DNA of 64,000 nt, taken from the NCBI RefSeq assembly GCF_021026195.1, contig NZ_JAJNCT010000005.1, positions 151,231-215,230 of the forward strand, read 5' to 3'. Made by a program: the position numbers and the translations under genes. The notes under the pieces are model-generated. The model searched no databases. It had not been told where the DNA came from and worked only from the letters and a program-made list of their open reading frames with translations. The DNA comes from Comamonas koreensis. GTDB taxonomy: Bacteria; Pseudomonadota; Gammaproteobacteria; Burkholderiales; Burkholderiaceae_C. Shown one piece after another: positions 61,198 through 64,000 of the stretch (its first letter is position 1; each line of letters begins with the position of its first letter).

Positions 61198-64000
61198 ATG
61201 CCCCAATCCCGTTCGTCGCAGCCCCGCAGCCTGTTCCCCTTGCCGCTGCCCATGCTGCTGGGGTTTGCAGCCGCAGCCATCGCTGCGCTGGTTATTGCCA
61301 TCGTCAATGTTTATTCAGCCGATGTGCGCACCCGCGCGGTCACCAGCATTGGCCGAATGACAGCGGCTATGCGCCAGCTCAATGAGTTTTCGTCCACCCT
61401 CAAGGATGCAGAAACCGGGCAACGCGGCTTTTTGCTGACAGGCGACCCGGCCTACCTGGGCCCCTACCGCCGCGCGCAGAATGCGCTGGAAGGCCAATTG
61501 CGCGGGCTGGCTGCCAGCAATGACAATGCGCCGCTGCGGCAGGAGCGCGTGCAGGCCATTGATGCGCTGGCCCACCAGAAGCTGGCGGAGCTGGAGACCA
61601 CCATCGACCTCAAGCAGGCCGGCCGGGGTGATGAGGCGCTGGCGCTGGTGCGCACCGACAAAGGCAAGCAGGTGATGGACAACCTCAACAACGAGGTGGC
61701 CGACCTGTACCTGCTGCAAAACAATGAGCTGGATCTGCGCCGCCGCGCCTGGGAGCAGGCGGCCACCACCTCGACCTATATCTCCTGGGGCGGCTCGGCG
61801 GTGATGCTGCTGCTGGTGCTGGCGTCGGCGGCGGTGTCGATGCGCGAGTTCCGCACCAAGGCGCGCCAGGCCTGGGTGGCCGATGGCCTGGCGGGCCTGA
61901 ACCAGACCCTGCAAGGCGACCACCGCCTCGAAGAAGTGGGCGCCCGCGCCCTCGACTTTCTGGCCACCTACCTGGGCGCCCGCGTAGGTGCCGGCTATGC
62001 GCGCCATGGCATGGACGACCGCTACCAGCTGTTTGGCGGCTATGCGCTGCCCCAGGATGCACTGCAGGCCCACCTGCTGGCGGGCGAAGGCCTAGCCGGC
62101 CAGGTGCTGCGCAATGGCAAGCTGCTGAAGGTGGGGGGCCTGAACCAAAGCCATCTGAAGATCACATCGAGCATGGGCGAATCGCAACCACTGGAACTGG
62201 TGCTGGCCCCGGCGGTGGAGAACGGCAAGGTGCATGCGCTGCTGGAGCTGGGCTTTGCCCGCCCGGTGATCCAGCCCGAGCTGGATTTGCTCGAAGGCGC
62301 GTCGTCCATCCTGGCCGTGGCCGTGCGCTCTGCGCTGGATCGCTCGCGCCTGGAGAATCTGCTGGAAGAAACCCGCCAGCAGGCCGAAGAGCTGACGGTG
62401 CAGCAAGAAGAGATGCGTGCCAGCAATGAAGAGCTGGAGCAGCAAAGCCAGGCGCTGCAGCGCTCGCAGGCGCAGATGGAGCAGCAGCAGCAGGAGCTGG
62501 AGCAGACCAATGTGTACCTGGAAGAGCAGACCCAAAAGCTGGAGCACCAGCGCGAGCAGCTGCTGCGCGCCAAGGATGCGCTGACCGACAAGGCCCGCGA
62601 GCTGGAAGTGGCCAGCCAGTACAAGAGCGAGTTCCTGGCCAATATGAGCCACGAGCTGCGCACGCCGCTGAACTCCACCCTGATCCTGGCCAAGCTGCTG
62701 GGCGACAACAAGCCGGGCAATCTGACGGGCGAGCAGGTCAAGTACGCGCAAACCATTTATGCAGCCGGCAACGATTTGCTGGCGCTGATCAACGACATTC
62801 TGGACCTGGCCAAGATTGAAGCGGGCCAGGCCACCGTGGTGCTGGAGCCGGTGAACCTCAGCACCGCGATGCAGTCGCTGATTGAGCCGCTGCGCCCCCT
62901 GGCCCAGCAAAAGGGCCTGGCGCTGACCTGCCATATCGCCCCTGGTGTGCCAGCGCATGCGCAGACCGATGGCCAGCGCCTGGGCCAGATTCTGAAGAAC
63001 CTGCTGTCCAACGCGATCAAGTTCACCGACCGGGGCAGCGTGAACCTGCAGCTGTCGCAAAGCCAGCCAGGCACCCTCACCTTTGCGGTGCATGACACGG
63101 GCATCGGCATCCCCGAGCACCAGCAGCAGCTGATTTTTGAGGCCTTCCAGCAGGCCGATGGCAGCACCCACCGCAAGTATGGCGGCACGGGCCTGGGCCT
63201 GTCGATTGCGCGCGATCTGGCGCAGTTGCTGGGCGGCCAGATCACGGTGCAGAGCACTCCCGGCCAGGGCAGTGTGTTCAGCTTTCATATGCCGCTGGTG
63301 CAGGCCGCTGCGCCGGTGGCCGAGGTGCCGATGGCGCCCAAGGCGGCTGACGCACTGCGCGCCGTGCAGCCCGCACCGTTGACATCGCCGGTCAAGACCA
63401 TTGCACCGGCAGCGGCGCCCCGCGCCATGGCACCGATGCAGCCGAACACGGCTGTGGCTACGGCTGATGCGGCCACCGCAACGGCAACCGAAGCCGCAGC
63501 CTTGGCCACCGCCGCCACCGCAGCAGCCACTGAGCTGGAGTTGCCCACCATCATCCAGGGCCGCCACCTGCTGGTGGTGGAGGACGACCCGCGCTTTGCC
63601 GACATCCTGCAGGAGCTGGCGCGCGAGATGGACTTCAGTTGCCAGGTGGCCCGCAATGCGGCCGATGGCATCGCAGCGGCCGTGCAGTTTTTGCCCAACG
63701 CGATCGTGCTGGACATCAACCTGCCCGATTTCTCGGGCCTGGGCGTGCTGGACCAGCTCAAGCGCAACCCGAGCACACGCCATATCCCCGTACACATTGT
63801 GTCGGTGGCCGATTACTCGCAGGAGGCGCTGGTGCGCGGCGCGCTGGGCTATGCCTTGAAGCCGGTGCAGCGCGAGGAACTGGCCCAGGCCCTGCAGCGG
63901 CTGGAAGCCAAGTTCACCCAGAACATGCACCGCGTGCTGCTGGTGGAGGACGACGAGCGCCAGCGCGACAGCGTGCACAGCCTGCTGGGCAACAGCGATG
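61198..64000 (+). CDS. CHASE3-GAF hybrid histidine kinase with receiver domains (runs off the window)
   Basis: The frame is open from the ATG at 61198 to the window edge (934 codons seen). Membrane helix at about 20-40. CHASE3 sensor at about 45-185 (ETGQRGFLLTGDPAYLGPY). Second helix at about 190-212. GAF domain at about 243-385. Long Gln/Glu coiled coil at about 390-475. HisKA has His485 (MSHELRTPLN). The ATPase has NLLSNAIKF, DTGIGIP and GGTGLGLSIA (about 590-700). An Ala/Pro linker follows, then receiver 1 (VEDDPRF, phosphoacceptor Asp839 in VLDINLPD) and the start of receiver 2 (VEDDERQ, about 911). It senses a periplasmic or cytoplasmic cue and relays phosphate, perhaps to a further response regulator beyond the window. 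Confidence 0.93.
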   Translation, partial: MPQSRSSQPRSLFPLPLPMLLGFAAAAIAALVIAIVNVYSADVRTRAVTSIGRMTAAMRQLNEFSSTLKDAETGQRGFLLTGDPAYLGPYRRAQNALEGQLRGLAASNDNAPLRQERVQAIDALAHQKLAELETTIDLKQAGRGDEALALVRTDKGKQVMDNLNNEVADLYLLQNNELDLRRRAWEQAATTSTYISWGGSAVMLLLVLASAAVSMREFRTKARQAWVADGLAGLNQTLQGDHRLEEVGARALDFLATYLGARVGAGYARHGMDDRYQLFGGYALPQDALQAHLLAGEGLAGQVLRNGKLLKVGGLNQSHLKITSSMGESQPLELVLAPAVENGKVHALLELGFARPVIQPELDLLEGASSILAVAVRSALDRSRLENLLEETRQQAEELTVQQEEMRASNEELEQQSQALQRSQAQMEQQQQELEQTNVYLEEQTQKLEHQREQLLRAKDALTDKARELEVASQYKSEFLANMSHELRTPLNSTLILAKLLGDNKPGNLTGEQVKYAQTIYAAGNDLLALINDILDLAKIEAGQATVVLEPVNLSTAMQSLIEPLRPLAQQKGLALTCHIAPGVPAHAQTDGQRLGQILKNLLSNAIKFTDRGSVNLQLSQSQPGTLTFAVHDTGIGIPEHQQQLIFEAFQQADGSTHRKYGGTGLGLSIARDLAQLLGGQITVQSTPGQGSVFSFHMPLVQAAAPVAEVPMAPKAADALRAVQPAPLTSPVKTIAPAAAPRAMAPMQPNTAVATADAATATATEAAALATAATAAATELELPTIIQGRHLLVVEDDPRFADILQELAREMDFSCQVARNAADGIAAAVQFLPNAIVLDINLPDFSGLGVLDQLKRNPSTRHIPVHIVSVADYSQEALVRGALGYALKPVQREELAQALQRLEAKFTQNMHRVLLVEDDERQRDSVHSLLGNSD

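Overview
The window looks like chromosome of a high-GC betaproteobacterium of the Comamonadaceae (Comamonas/Delftia-like). The reasons are orphan Bug-type solute receptors, IPTL-CTERM-like protein tails, a B12-riboswitch/cobW/cobN locus with ChlI/ChlD-type chelatase subunits, and strong G/C third-position bias. I see no tRNA, rRNA, CRISPR array, phage or intact insertion sequence.

Layout. 1-3.8 kb: a LysR regulator divergent from a luciferase-like monooxygenase, a flavin reductase and an SDR. 3.8-9.0 kb: mixed small genes (Imm33-like protein, MocR-type regulator, HEAT-like protein, small membrane proteins, macrodomain protein). 9.17-16.2 kb: a cobalamin riboswitch and cobW-cobN-chlI/chlD. The last two reading frames are joined by a clear -1 ribosomal frameshift signal: a run of seven A followed, after a 6-nt spacer, by a 17-pair stem. 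16.3-18.2 kb: an aldo/keto reductase and its divergent LysR. 18.5-25.7 kb: iron uptake (FecA-like receptor, siderophore receptor, PepSY/flavodoxin reductase) behind a Fur-like box. 25.9-33.8 kb: a LysR regulator and a catabolic cluster (two SDRs, GST, two alpha/beta hydrolases, a crotonase resembling 6-oxocamphor hydrolase, two Bug receptors). 33.8-38.0 kb: a TonB-receptor relic, a phosphotransferase, small stress-type proteins, and an SDR/AraC divergent pair. 38.2-42.5 kb: a Fur box and a FecI-FecR-receptor cell-surface signalling operon.

42.5-60.4 kb is the unusual part. It holds five secreted proteins with an IPTL/PEP-CTERM-like tail, separated by AT-rich spacers. Four have a beta-solenoid passenger of the autotransporter kind, with PATR-like and pertactin-like segments, but no outer-membrane barrel; the tail stands where the barrel would be. 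Four of the five share a four-cysteine module before the tail. Two carry a 107-bp linker tract differing at one base, which points to recent duplication or conversion. Between them lie a PRC-barrel gene, a GTP cyclohydrolase II/WD40 pair resembling ToxB/ToxC of toxoflavin synthesis, a small secreted protein, a decayed paralogue start and a palindromic REP cluster. No sorting enzyme is in the window.

60.4-64 kb: a structured intergenic region with a possible small RNA, then a CHASE3/GAF hybrid histidine kinase that runs off the end of the window.
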